A stretch of 64,000 nt of DNA from Hydrogenophaga taeniospiralis CCUG 15921 (GTDB lineage Bacteria > Pseudomonadota > Gammaproteobacteria > Burkholderiales > Burkholderiaceae_C): NCBI RefSeq assembly GCF_001592305.1, contig NZ_BCWR01000020.1, positions 59,079-123,078 on the forward strand. Direction: 5' to 3'. The notes under the pieces are model-generated. The model was not told the origin of the DNA. It did no database searches and was given only the letters and a program-made list of their open reading frames with translations. Below, one piece after another: positions 42,183 through 50,777 of the stretch (positions are counted from its first letter, which is position 1; each line of letters begins with the position of its first letter). Position numbers and translations under genes: made by a program.

Positions 42183-44008
42183 TGGAAGAGATGGTGGGAC
42201 GCTGGTGGCACGTGGCCCTGACGCGCCTGACCCGGCCCGAACACGCGGCCGCCGCGGTGCAGCTGTCCGACGTGAAAACGGCCATCGGCCTGCTGTTTCG
42301 CGCCGCGGGCGGGCAGGCCCACGTGCGGCTGGCCGAGGCGGGCCTGCAGCGCACCGCCGCCCCGCGCCACTGGCTGCACCGGCTCGCGGGCAGCGGTGAA
42401 CGCGCGGCGCTCGCCGTGATGGAGCCCGAGGTGCTGGCCCTGCCGCCAAGCGTGGCGGTGTTCGCCGACCCCGCGCTCAACCGCGACCTCTACCTCTGGC
42501 TGGCCCTGCTCACGGCCCACTGGGTGCCCAGCGGCCAGTGGCTGACCGACAACCGACGCGCCACCCGGCGCGCGCTGGACGCCTTCCCCGGTTTTCACCC
42601 GCGCTACGAGCGCCTGCGCGATCTGCACCTGGCGCAGCGCCCGCCCGTGCCGGGCCTGCGCGGGCGCGCGGCCCTGGCCGAGCAGGCCGTGGCCGACGCG
42701 CTGCGCGGCGGTGCGCCCGCCGACGGTGGCTGGCAGGCCGCCGACGTGGCCCCGGTCTGGCTCTGGGCCAGCGGCGCGACCCACGCGGCCGCCTGGCCCG
42801 GCGCCGATCCGGCGGCCCCGCCGCCGCCCACGAACCGCGCACCGGCCGCCGCCGATGCCCAGCGCCGGCGCGCCCAGGCCACACCCCACACGCAGGAACG
42901 CCACGCCATGGTGTTGCCGTTCCGCGCCGAGGCGCTGATGTCGTGGAGCGAGCTGGTGCGCGTGAACCGCAGCAGCGACGACGAAGACGACGGCAATGCG
43001 ATCAAGGCCGCCAACGACATGGAGGTCCTGTCGGTGGCGCAGCAGGGCCAGACACTGGCCGCGCGCGTGAAGTTCGACCTGGACCTGCCCAGCAGCAGCG
43101 CCGACGACACCCCGCTCGGCCCGGGCCGCAAGTTCCCCGAGTGGGACCACCGGCGCGGCGTGCTGGTGCCCGACCACTGCCTGGTGCAGGACCTGCGGGC
43201 CCGCCAGGGCGCGCCCTTCGTGCCCGGCGCCGGCCTGCGCGCCACGGCGCGCCAGGTGCGCCGGCGCATGGAGGTGCTGCGCCACGCGCCGCGCCTGCAG
43301 CGCGGCCAGGAGCAGGGCGACGACATCGACCTGGACGCCTGGATCCGCCTGCAGGCCGACAGCCTCGGGGCCAGCGCCCGGCGCAGCGACACGCCCGCGG
43401 TCTACACCCGGCAGACCCGCGGCGAACGCAGCCTGGCCACCTGGCTGCTGGCCGATCTCTCGCAGTCCACCGACGCGCACGCGAACGACCACGCGCGCGT
43501 CATCGACGTGATCCGCGACGCCCTCTACGTGTTCGGCGAGGCCCTGCACGCGGTGGGCGATCCGTTCGCCGTGTGGGGCTTCAGCTCGGTGCGCCGGCAA
43601 CACGTGCGCATGCAGTGCATCAAGGGGCTGAACGAAGCCTGGAACGACGCCGCGCGCGCCCGCGTGGGCGCGATCCGGCCGGGCTACTACACCCGCATGG
43701 GCGCGGCGATCCGCCACGCCACCGAACACCTGCGCCAGTGCCCGCAGCGCTGCCGGCTGCTGATGCTGCTGACCGACGGCAAGCCCAACGACCTCGACCA
43801 GTACGAAGGCCGCTACGGCCTGGAAGACACGCGCCACGCGATCCACGAAGCCCGCGCGGCCGGGCTGACCCCGTTCTGCGTCACCATCGACAGCGCGGGC
43901 CACGACTACCTGCCGATGCTGTTCGGCCGCCAGGGTTACGCCCTGGTGCACCGCCCCGAAGACCTGGCCCACCGCCTCACCCAGGCCTGGACGACACTGG
44001 TGAGGTAG
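42182..44008 (+). CDS. norD: Nitric oxide reductase activation protein NorD
   Basis: A 608-residue protein with a C-terminal von Willebrand A domain. The MIDAS motif lies in LLADLSQSTDAH, with the supporting TRMGAAIRHATEHL and LLTDGKPNDLDQYEGRYGLE. The N-terminal 300 residues include an Ala/Pro-rich region. Together with NorQ it activates NorB by iron insertion. ATG 42182 shares its A with the upstream TGA; the frame's earlier start lies inside the preceding gene. Confidence 0.95.
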   Translation: MEEMVGRWWHVALTRLTRPEHAAAAVQLSDVKTAIGLLFRAAGGQAHVRLAEAGLQRTAAPRHWLHRLAGSGERAALAVMEPEVLALPPSVAVFADPALNRDLYLWLALLTAHWVPSGQWLTDNRRATRRALDAFPGFHPRYERLRDLHLAQRPPVPGLRGRAALAEQAVADALRGGAPADGGWQAADVAPVWLWASGATHAAAWPGADPAAPPPPTNRAPAAADAQRRRAQATPHTQERHAMVLPFRAEALMSWSELVRVNRSSDDEDDGNAIKAANDMEVLSVAQQGQTLAARVKFDLDLPSSSADDTPLGPGRKFPEWDHRRGVLVPDHCLVQDLRARQGAPFVPGAGLRATARQVRRRMEVLRHAPRLQRGQEQGDDIDLDAWIRLQADSLGASARRSDTPAVYTRQTRGERSLATWLLADLSQSTDAHANDHARVIDVIRDALYVFGEALHAVGDPFAVWGFSSVRRQHVRMQCIKGLNEAWNDAARARVGAIRPGYYTRMGAAIRHATEHLRQCPQRCRLLMLLTDGKPNDLDQYEGRYGLEDTRHAIHEARAAGLTPFCVTIDSAGHDYLPMLFGRQGYALVHRPEDLAHRLTQAWTTLVR

Positions 44009-44105
44009 GAGCCCCCCCGCAGCGCTTCGCGCTACCCCCCCCCCAGGGGGGCGGCACTGGCCGTCCGGCAAAGCCGGCCCGGCGGTGCCCTGGGCTGGGC
44101 TTCTT
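44009..44105 (+). repeat. Hairpin-rich post-stop repeat (copy 4, after norD)
   Basis: Begins right behind the norD stop: CCCCCCCGCAGCGCTTCGCG, a C-run/G-run hairpin, then GGCCGTCCGGCAAAGCCGGC. Same orientation relative to the preceding gene as the other copies. Confidence 0.8.
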
Positions 44106-44158
44106 CATGCGTATCGGGTCGTGCTCCGGCTTGGTGGAAGCGCTCATGCACGGAGCGC

Positions 44159-45622
44159 TCACCACCAGAAGAACAGCGCCGACCAGCCGGCCACCACCAG
44201 GCCGGAACCGATGGCGATGAGGCCGGTCGCGAGTGCGCGGCGCGTCCGACTCTGGCTGTGGACCGCGCTGGAGTGCCAGGCCAGCCACAGGCCCCACAGG
44301 GCCGCGCCCGCGAGCAGCAGGGCGCGGGTGCCGTCCACCCAGGGCACGGCGAGCCCTTCGTGGCGCAGCATGGTCACGGTGGTCATGGACAGCCCCAGGA
44401 ACGCCCCGCAGCCCCCCAGCGGCACGTAGGCCAGGGCCAGGTGGTGCTGCGCACCGGGGCGACCCAGCGCGCGCGCGGCGGCCAGGCACAGCCCGTACAG
44501 CGCGGCCCCCACCGCCAGCCCGGTGGCCAGGATGTAGGCCACGATCAGCACGCCGTCGAGCCAGACGAACACGTCCTGGTTCTGCGGGTAGTGCGTGAGC
44601 AGCCACCAGGGCGCGTTGTCCGCCAGCAGCCACCACCAGCCCCGCTCCACCGCCCAGTCGGCCAGCGCCACGCGCAGTGCCACAAAGCCCGGGCTGGCGC
44701 CCCAGTGAAAGGCCCCCATCGCCACGCCGATGAGCCCGAACAGCAGCAGGGCCGTGTCCCAGCCGCTGGCCGTGTTCGCGCCGTGGCGCACGATCTCCGA
44801 ACCGGGCACCCGCGCGATCAGCGTCACCGCGTCGCGCTGGCCGCTGCAGCGGCCGCACATGTGGCAGGCCGAGGCGCTTTCCATGCGGCGGATGTCGATC
44901 AGGGGCGCGCAGTTGGGCAGGCGGGTGATGCCGCCGGTGCGCGCTTCCCAGCGCGCCCGGTCCACCTGGAAGTGCAGGGGCGCGAGCCGCGCCAGCAGAC
45001 CGAACACGCCGCCCACGGGGCACAGGTGGCGGCACCAGACCCGCTTGCCGCGCCCAACCCACGCGCCCACCAGCACGGCCGCCACGGTGGAGCCGCCCAG
45101 TACCAGCAAGGCGGCCTGGGGGTACTGGTACACGCTCACGAGCTGGCCGTAGATGGTGGTGATCACGAAGGCCACGGCGGGCCAGCCGCCCCAGCGCATC
45201 CAGCGCGGGATGCCGCGCCCGCGCCCGTGGCGGCTCACCGCCTCGCTCAGCGCGCCCTCGGGGCAGAACACCCCGCACCAGACGCGGCCCAGCAAGACCA
45301 TGCTCAGCAGCACGAAGGGCCACCAGATGCCCCAGAACAGGAACTGCGCGAACAGGCCCAGGTGGTCCAGGATGCGCGCGGCATCGTCGGGCAGCGGCAG
45401 AAACGCCGGCAGCACCACCAGCACCGCGTAGACCAGCACGATGGCCCACTGCACGCCGCGGATCAGGCGGCCATGGCGGCGCATGGCGTCGCCCAGGGCC
45501 GGCAGCGCACCCGCCGGGCGGCGCGCCACGAAGTGCAGGGGCACGGGGGCTGCGAGCGCCGGGGTCGCGGCGGCGCGAACCACACCATCCGCTGTGCAAG
45601 GGTTTGGCACGGGCGGGCTCAC
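44159..45622 (-). CDS. ftrD: Iron-uptake polyferredoxin FtrD
   Basis: A 487-residue membrane protein with several helices and ferredoxin motifs: GVFCPEGALSE, CRHLCPVGGVFG, CAPLIDIRRMESASACHMC and CGRCSGQRD. It is the presumed electron acceptor of the FtrABCD ferrous-iron uptake system. The frame is open far upstream inside ftrC; GTG 45622, overlapping the ftrC stop as GTGA, is chosen by coupling. The C-terminal half has about four further helices. Confidence 0.82.
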   Translation of the reverse strand: MSPPVPNPCTADGVVRAAATPALAAPVPLHFVARRPAGALPALGDAMRRHGRLIRGVQWAIVLVYAVLVVLPAFLPLPDDAARILDHLGLFAQFLFWGIWWPFVLLSMVLLGRVWCGVFCPEGALSEAVSRHGRGRGIPRWMRWGGWPAVAFVITTIYGQLVSVYQYPQAALLVLGGSTVAAVLVGAWVGRGKRVWCRHLCPVGGVFGLLARLAPLHFQVDRARWEARTGGITRLPNCAPLIDIRRMESASACHMCGRCSGQRDAVTLIARVPGSEIVRHGANTASGWDTALLLFGLIGVAMGAFHWGASPGFVALRVALADWAVERGWWWLLADNAPWWLLTHYPQNQDVFVWLDGVLIVAYILATGLAVGAALYGLCLAAARALGRPGAQHHLALAYVPLGGCGAFLGLSMTTVTMLRHEGLAVPWVDGTRALLLAGAALWGLWLAWHSSAVHSQSRTRRALATGLIAIGSGLVVAGWSALFFWW

Positions 45623-46458
45623 CGACCGACCGGCACGGGGACCGCACGCGCCGGCTGGCCGGCGCGCAACAGGCCCGCCACGCCGAGCCAGAACCCGGCG
45701 TAGGCCAGCACCGTGGTCAGCGCGGGCTGCGCCCGGTAGCCGGTCAGCGCCGCGAGCAGGCCGCCCACGGCACCGCTGTCGTCCAGCCAGCCGGCGCTGT
45801 TCCAGAGCGGGTCCACCAGCGTGGGCAGCACGTCCAGCGAAATCAGCCGGTCCACCGCGTTGACCCACAGGGACGCGGCGAGCAACAGCAACAGGGCCTC
45901 GCTGATGCGGAAGAAGCTGCGCCACGACAGCCAGCGCCGACCCGACTGCAGCAGCCAGAAGCTCGCCAGCGCCAGCCCCAGGCCCAGCAGCGCCGAGGCG
46001 GCGAAGCCCAACTGGCCAGCACCGGTGTGCCGGCCGGCCACGCCGTAGAGAAAGATCACGGTTTCGCTGCCCTCGCGCGCGATGGCCAGCGCCGCCAGCA
46101 GCGCGATGCCCCAGCCGCTGGCGCGCGCGAGCTGGCCCGCGGCCTGCTGTTCGAGGTCCTGCCGCAGGGCGCGGCCATGGCGGCGCATCCACCACACCAT
46201 CTGCAGGATCAGCGCGGCCGCGCTCAGCACCATCACGGCCTGGAACCATTCGCCGGACTCGCCGTCCAGCACGCTGGCCGCGCCCAGCATGAGCAGCGCC
46301 AGCCCGAGCGCGGCGGCCAGGCCCAACGCCACGCCCGCCCAGAGCCAGCGCAGGCCCCAGGCCCGGTCGGGGCGCTCGCTGAGCCAGGCGCGCAGGATGC
46401 CGACCACCAGCAGCGCTTCCACGCTTTCGCGCCATGTGATGAAAATGACTTCGCCCAT
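45619..46458 (-). CDS. ftrC: FTR1-family iron permease FtrC
   Basis: A 279-residue membrane permease with seven helices and the two REXXE-type iron motifs of the FTR1 family: FITWRESVEALLVVGIL near the N-terminus (RESVE) and AIAREGSETVIFLYGV (REGSE). It moves iron oxidised by the cupredoxin FtrB across the inner membrane. It lies 22 bp behind ftrB. Confidence 0.93.
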   Translation of the reverse strand: MGEVIFITWRESVEALLVVGILRAWLSERPDRAWGLRWLWAGVALGLAAALGLALLMLGAASVLDGESGEWFQAVMVLSAAALILQMVWWMRRHGRALRQDLEQQAAGQLARASGWGIALLAALAIAREGSETVIFLYGVAGRHTGAGQLGFAASALLGLGLALASFWLLQSGRRWLSWRSFFRISEALLLLLAASLWVNAVDRLISLDVLPTLVDPLWNSAGWLDDSGAVGGLLAALTGYRAQPALTTVLAYAGFWLGVAGLLRAGQPARAVPVPVGR

Positions 46459-46480
46459 GCGTTCTTACCTCAGTGATCCA

Positions 46481-46924
46481 TCACTTCGCCACGATGGCAC
46501 CTTGCCCCGTGGTCTGGTGAAAATCGTCGAAGAAGCGGTAGCGGCCCGCGTCCAGCGGGCGGAACACCAGCGAAGAGGTCACGCCCGGCGCCAGCACCTT
46601 TTCCTTGCGCAGCTCCAGGCTCTCGAACTCCACCGGATCGCGCCCGGCATTGGTGATCTCCAGCCGGAACTTCTGCCCCCGAGGCACCACCAGTTCCGCC
46701 GGCTCGAACCGCCCCTCCCGGGCCGTGAGCCGGTAGGTCGGCATGTCATTCGCATGAGCCAGCCCCAGGGCCGACCCCATGAGCAGCGCCGCCAGCAACC
46801 GGGCACCACGGCCATTCCCGGAGCGCGATGCAGCCCAGCCCAGGACACCGCCGGGCCGGCTCCGCCGGACGGCTGGTGTCGCCCCCTTGAGGGGGTCGCG
46901 CGCAGCGCGGCAGGGGTGAGCCAT
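46481..46924 (-). CDS. ftrB: Periplasmic cupredoxin FtrB with repeat-derived N-terminal extension
   Basis: The cupredoxin domain covers the last 90 residues (YRLTAREGRFEPAELVVPRG, EFESLELRKEKVLAPG, GRYRFFDDFHQTTGQG) behind a signal peptide ARLLAALLMGSALGLAHA. ATG 46924 overlaps the ftrA stop (TGATG) and has an AAGGCGG site in the ftrA end, giving 147 residues. The first 30 codons are then a translation of the hairpin repeat copy 5, an unusual 40-residue n-region. A TTG start near 46800 would give a normal signal peptide but has no ribosome site. Confidence 0.8.
   Translation of the reverse strand: MAHPCRAARDPLKGATPAVRRSRPGGVLGWAASRSGNGRGARLLAALLMGSALGLAHANDMPTYRLTAREGRFEPAELVVPRGQKFRLEITNAGRDPVEFESLELRKEKVLAPGVTSSLVFRPLDAGRYRFFDDFHQTTGQGAIVAK
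46836..46921 (-). repeat. Hairpin-rich post-stop repeat (copy 5, between ftrA stop and ftrB)
   Basis: CCGCCGGGCCGGCTCCGCCG, CCCCCTTGAGGGGG and GCGCGCAGCGCGGCAGGGG. It lies immediately behind the ftrA stop codon and inside the open frame of ftrB. Confidence 0.85.
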
Positions 46925-47469
46925 CAGTACCCGCCTTTCTTGCCCGTGCCCGCATAGGTGAACTCGTAGCTCACGTCGAAGGGTTTGAACCACGGGGCGA
47001 CGCCGGTTTCCTTGTCGGTGTGACGACCAAAATGCGCCGCGTGGCCGCCGGGCGGGCTGATGCGCAGGGTCAGCTTGTATTTGCCGGGGCCCATCAGCTT
47101 GACGTTGTCACCGTAGTGCGGGCCGTCGGAGGCCACCATCGGCATGAAGTGGCCGCTGACCTTGTCGGTCGTGCCCAGCTTGACCAACTCGAAGTCGATG
47201 CTGAGGTGCGGCATCCAGGCCCCTTCCTCGAAGCCGTTCGGGTGGTCCTTGAGCGCGTGGATGTCGGCTTCCAAGTGGATGTCCGACTCTTCGGCCTTGC
47301 GCATCATGCCCTCGGGCTCCATCTTGACCGGCGCCAAGTACACGGCGGCGATCTCCATGCTGGCGAGCTTGTGCGGGGTACCGATCGGGAATTCCTTGGC
47401 GTGCGCGGCGAAGGACATGGACAAGGCGGCACCGGCCGCGAGCGTGGCGAAGAACGGGGTGAATTTCAT
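46924..47469 (-). CDS. ftrA: Periplasmic iron-binding protein FtrA (P19/Tp34 family)
   Basis: A 181-residue exported protein: signal peptide MKFTPFFATLAAGAALSMSF to about residue 24, then the P19 fold with the Met/Glu/His metal residues (VKMEPEGMMRKAEESDIHLE, DIHALKDHPNGFEEGAWMPH, HFGRHTDKETGVAPW). It captures ferrous iron with copper for FtrB. It is the first gene of ftrABCD, with an FNR-type promoter upstream. Confidence 0.93.
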   Translation of the reverse strand: MKFTPFFATLAAGAALSMSFAAHAKEFPIGTPHKLASMEIAAVYLAPVKMEPEGMMRKAEESDIHLEADIHALKDHPNGFEEGAWMPHLSIDFELVKLGTTDKVSGHFMPMVASDGPHYGDNVKLMGPGKYKLTLRISPPGGHAAHFGRHTDKETGVAPWFKPFDVSYEFTYAGTGKKGGY

Positions 47470-47519
47470 GAGTGATCCTTGGTGTCTCGGGGACGGGCAG
47501 GCTGCACCGTCCGAACCGG

Positions 47520-47561
47520 ATACTAAACACGAATCACTCTTATTTGCTTGACGCAGATCAA
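47520..47561 (-). promoter_or_regulatory. FNR/ANR box and -10 for ftrABCD
   Basis: TTGACGCAGATCAA (47548-47561) is a full match to TTGAY-N4-ATCAA. On the minus strand the -10 TAGTAT (47525-47520) follows so that the box centre falls at about -41.5 from the expected start, the class II activator arrangement. It predicts anaerobic induction of ferrous-iron uptake. Confidence 0.75.
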
Positions 47562-47586
47562 GCTTCGGCCATGACTGGGCGAAGCT

Positions 47587-48282
47587 CTACCGACATTCAA
47601 AGCGCTGAAACCGCGCTCCCAGGTCCGCCAGATCGCTGGCCGACAGGCCGTCCTGCGGCGCGCCCGGCTCGCTGCAGGTCTGCAGCACCCAGTGCGGCAC
47701 CAGTTGCGCCGCCAGCGCGTCCGCCAACCGGAACAAATCGTCCCGGCTGAACAGCCCGGCGTGCCAGGTGGTGCGGCATTCCAGGGCCAGGCCGCCCCGG
47801 TCCAGCAGCAGGCGCAGACTCTGCGCGGCCCGCGCGCCACTGCCCGGCGTGCGGGTAATGGCGTCGTAACGGTGCGCCGGCGCCTTGATGTCCAGGCCCA
47901 CCCAGTCCAGCCAGGGCAGGGCCTGCGCCAGGCGTTCCGGAACCATGCCCCCGGTATGCAGGCCGGTGACAAAGCCCAGCGCCCGCACCTCGGCCAGGGC
48001 CGGGGCCAGCGCCGCCTGCAGCGTGGGCTCGCCGCCCGAGAACACCACGCCGTCGAGCAGCCCCTGGCGCTGCCGCAGGAACGCCCGCACGTCCGACCAC
48101 GCCAGCACGCCGGGGGCCGCCGCGTCCAGCAGGGCCGGGTTGTGGCAATAGCCGCAGCGCCAGGAGCAGCCCTGGCAGAACACCACGGCCGCCAGCCGGC
48201 CGGGAAAGTCGATGCCGGTGAGCCGCGTCAGGCCGCCGATGCGCAGCCCCTCGGCCGTCACGGCCGGTCGCGTTGCGCGCAT
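47587..48282 (-). CDS. nrdG: Anaerobic ribonucleotide reductase activase NrdG
   Basis: A 231-residue radical SAM enzyme with the cluster motif CQGCSWRCGYCHNPALL, i.e. CxxxCxxC at about residues 39-46, the GGEPTLQ motif near 84 and GLDIKAP near 128. It generates the glycyl radical on NrdD. It resembles the pyruvate-formate-lyase-activase-like NrdG of non-enteric bacteria. It lies downstream of both parts of nrdD. Confidence 0.93.
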   Translation of the reverse strand: MRATRPAVTAEGLRIGGLTRLTGIDFPGRLAAVVFCQGCSWRCGYCHNPALLDAAAPGVLAWSDVRAFLRQRQGLLDGVVFSGGEPTLQAALAPALAEVRALGFVTGLHTGGMVPERLAQALPWLDWVGLDIKAPAHRYDAITRTPGSGARAAQSLRLLLDRGGLALECRTTWHAGLFSRDDLFRLADALAAQLVPHWVLQTCSEPGAPQDGLSASDLADLGARFQRFECR

Positions 48283-48301
48283 CTCAACACGCCGTCACGA
48301 G

Positions 48302-48408
48302 AGAAGCCGCGCCACCCAGGGCACCCGCGGAACCGGCTTCGCCGGGCCACAGGGTGCGTCCCCCTCCCGCAGGAGAGGGGGAAGACGCGAAGCGGCGCAG
48401 GGGGTGTC
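48302..48408 (-). repeat. Hairpin-rich post-stop repeat (copy 6, after the small nrdD gene)
   Basis: GGCACCCGCGGAACCGGCTT with its partner, CCCCCTCCCGCAGGAGAGGG and GCGAAGCGGCGCAGGGGGT. Its end abuts the stop codon of the 60-residue nrdD fragment gene. Confidence 0.8.
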
Positions 48409-48591
48409 TCATCTTTTCTGTTCAACAAAAAAGCGCCGCTCGGCGTGTTCCCCTTGTTTCCCTCGGTTGAAGCTGCTCACGGGCCGGTGGTAGCCCATGA
48501 CGCGGGTCCAGACCTCGCAGGGCTGGCGTTCGTCGTCACGCAGGGTGGGTTCGGGTGTGGCAGCGTTGCGGGCATCGGTGGTGTGGTTCAT
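48409..48591 (-). CDS. Separate glycyl-radical domain of class III ribonucleotide reductase, 60 aa
   Basis: The protein carries CEVWTRVMGYHRPVSSFNRG, the C-terminal NrdD motif in which the Gly of RVMGY forms the radical, followed by KQGEHAERRFFVE. In most NrdD proteins this is the last part of the large subunit; here it is a separate gene with its own AGGAG site. It is in the same reading frame as the large nrdD gene: behind the nrdD TGA there are 31 further sense codons before this ATG and no other stop. Confidence 0.88.
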   Translation of the reverse strand: MNHTTDARNAATPEPTLRDDERQPCEVWTRVMGYHRPVSSFNRGKQGEHAERRFFVEQKR

Positions 48592-48633
48592 GGCGGTAAG
48601 ACTCCTGGTTGAAAAATCGAATGCCTCTCGGAG

Positions 48634-48684
48634 GCCCGAGGTGCCGTCCCTCCTACAGGGCAGCGGCGCAGGGGGTGCATCACC
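48634..48684 (-). repeat. Short or decayed post-stop repeat (copy 8, after large nrdD)
   Basis: CACCCCCTGCGCCGCTGCCC and a small CCCTGTAGGAGGG hairpin follow the nrdD stop on the minus strand. It resembles the start of the full repeats and could have arrived with the separation of the two nrdD parts. Confidence 0.5.
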
Positions 48685-50706
48685 TCAAGCGGCCTGCAAC
48701 TGGCGTTTGGCGGCCAGCTTCTCGGCATCACAGACGGGGCAGAACGGGTGTTCGCCGGCCAGATAGCCGTGGGTGGGGCAGATGGAGAAGGTGGGGGTAA
48801 CGGTGATGTAGGGCAGGCGGAAGTTGGTCAGCGCGCGCTGCACCAGCGCGCGGCAGGCCTCGCCGCTGGTCAGGCGCTCGCCCATGTACAGGTGCAGCAC
48901 GGTGCCGCCGGTGTACTTGCGCTGCAGCGGGGCCTGGCGCTCCAGCGCCTCGAACGGGTCGTCGGTGAAGCCCACCGGCAGCTGCGACGAGTTGGTGTAG
49001 TAGGGCTGCTCGGGCGTGCCGGCCTGCAGGATCGCGGGCCAGCGTTTGCGGTCTTCGCGGGCGAAGCGGTAGGTGGTGCCCTCCGCGGGCGTGGCCTCCA
49101 GGTTGTACAGGTGCCCGGTCTCCTCCTGGAACGCGACGATGCGCTCGCGCACGTGGTCGAGGAAGCGCAGCGCGAAGGCGTGGCCTTCGTCGGTGCCGAT
49201 GTCGTGCGCGTCGCGGGTGAAGTTGCGCACCATCTCGTTGATGCCGTTCACGCCCAGGGTGCTGAAGTGGTTGCGCAGCGTGCCCAGGTAGCGTTTGGTG
49301 TAGGGGAACAGGCCCTGGTCCATCAGCCGCTGGATCAGCTTGCGCTTGGTCTCCAGGCTCTGTTTTCCCAGCTCCAGCAGGCGGTCCAGCGCGGCCAGCA
49401 GGCCGGCTTCGTCGCCCGCGTGCAGATGCCCCAGGCGCGCGCAGTTGACGGTGACCACGCCCAGGCTGCCGGTCTGCTCGGCACTGCCGAACAGGCCGTT
49501 GCCGCGCTTGAGCAGCTCGCGCAGATCGAGCTGCAGGCGGCAGCACATGGAGCGCACCATGTTCGGCTGCAGCTCCGAGTTCACGAAGTTCTGGAAGTAC
49601 GGCAGACCGTACTTGGCCGTCATGTCGAACAGGCGCCGCGCGTTCTCGCTCTCCCAGGGGAAGTCGGGCGTGATGTTGTAGGTGGGAATGGGGAAGGTGA
49701 ACACGCGCCCCTTGGCGTCGCCCTCGGTCATCACCTCGATGTAGGCGCGGTTGATCAGGTCCATCTCGGCCTGCAGATCGCCGTAGCAGAACGGCATTTC
49801 CACGCCGGCGATCACCGGCACCTGCTCGCGCAGGTCTTCGGGGCAGACCCAGTCGAAGGTGAGGTTGGTGAAGGGCGTCTGCGTGCCCCAGCGCGAAGGC
49901 ACGTTGAGGTTGTAGATCAGCTCCTGGATGCACTGGCGCACGGCGGCATAGTCCATGCCGTCCTGGCGCACGTAGGGCGCCATATAGGTGTCGAACGACG
50001 AAAAGGCCTGCGCGCCGGCCCACTCGTTCTGCAGCGTGCCCAGGAAGTTCACGATCTGCCCCACCGCCGAGGACATGTGTTTCGGCGGCCCCGACTCCAC
50101 CTTGCCCGGCACGCCGTTGAGGCCTTCGTTGAGCAGGGTCCGCAGCGACCAGCCCGCGCAGTAGCCGCTGAGCATGTCGAGGTCGTGGATGTGGATGTCG
50201 CCCTCGCGGTGCGCCTGTCCGATCTCGGGCGTGTACACGTGCGAGAGCCAGTAGTTGGCCGTGACCTTGCCGGCCACGTTCAGGATCAACCCGCCCAGCG
50301 AATAGCCCTGGTTGGCGTTGGCGTTCACGCGCCAGTCGGCGCGCGTGAGGTACTCGTTGATCGAGGATTCCACGTCCACCAGGGTCTGGCGGTCGGTGCG
50401 CAGGCGGGCGTGCTGTTCGCGGTAGACGATGTAGGCGCGCGCCGTCTTGAAATGGTTGGCCGCGATCAGCGTCTGCTCGACCACGTCCTGCACCTGCTCG
50501 ATGTGCGGCGCCTCACCGCGGAACCGGTGGATCAGCACCTTGACGACCTGCGCGCACAGCAGCGCGGCCTCCAGGTCGTCGAACTCGCCGCTCGCGGCCC
50601 CGGCGCGGGCCAGTGCCGCGCCAATCTTGTCTGCGTTGAACGGCTCGCGCTGACCACCTCGCTTGACCACCTCGCGCGGCAAGCTGACCACCATGGCGTT
50701 CTCCAT
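48685..50706 (-). CDS. nrdD: Anaerobic ribonucleoside-triphosphate reductase NrdD, large part
   Basis: A 673-residue catalytic subunit of class III ribonucleotide reductase. It begins with an ATP-cone (VVKRGGQREPFNADKIGAAL), then the ten-stranded barrel (DMLSGYCAGWSLRTLLNEGL; PFTNLTFDWVCPEDL; LGVNGINEMVRNFTRDAHDI), and ends with a zinc-site motif CPTHGYLAGEHPFCPVC. The usual C-terminal RVMGY glycyl-radical segment is missing from this frame and lies in the 60-residue gene downstream. ATG 50706 (MENAMVVSLP) has AGGAGA. Two NrdR boxes lie upstream. Confidence 0.94.
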   Translation of the reverse strand: MENAMVVSLPREVVKRGGQREPFNADKIGAALARAGAASGEFDDLEAALLCAQVVKVLIHRFRGEAPHIEQVQDVVEQTLIAANHFKTARAYIVYREQHARLRTDRQTLVDVESSINEYLTRADWRVNANANQGYSLGGLILNVAGKVTANYWLSHVYTPEIGQAHREGDIHIHDLDMLSGYCAGWSLRTLLNEGLNGVPGKVESGPPKHMSSAVGQIVNFLGTLQNEWAGAQAFSSFDTYMAPYVRQDGMDYAAVRQCIQELIYNLNVPSRWGTQTPFTNLTFDWVCPEDLREQVPVIAGVEMPFCYGDLQAEMDLINRAYIEVMTEGDAKGRVFTFPIPTYNITPDFPWESENARRLFDMTAKYGLPYFQNFVNSELQPNMVRSMCCRLQLDLRELLKRGNGLFGSAEQTGSLGVVTVNCARLGHLHAGDEAGLLAALDRLLELGKQSLETKRKLIQRLMDQGLFPYTKRYLGTLRNHFSTLGVNGINEMVRNFTRDAHDIGTDEGHAFALRFLDHVRERIVAFQEETGHLYNLEATPAEGTTYRFAREDRKRWPAILQAGTPEQPYYTNSSQLPVGFTDDPFEALERQAPLQRKYTGGTVLHLYMGERLTSGEACRALVQRALTNFRLPYITVTPTFSICPTHGYLAGEHPFCPVCDAEKLAAKRQLQAA

Positions 50707-50731
50707 CGGGTTCTCCTCATTCGGGGTTGAA

Positions 50732-50777
50732 ACACTACCTATGGTGTGCACGATACCCACGACACGCTATAGGTAGT
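50732..50777 (-). promoter_or_regulatory. Tandem NrdR boxes upstream of nrdD
   Basis: ACACTACCTATGGTGT (50732-50747) and ACACGCTATAGGTAGT (50762-50777) resemble the NrdR box (consensus ACAC-TATATA-GTGT) and are 30 bp apart centre to centre, about three helical turns, the usual paired arrangement. The repressor NrdR would silence this operon when dATP is high. Confidence 0.75.
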
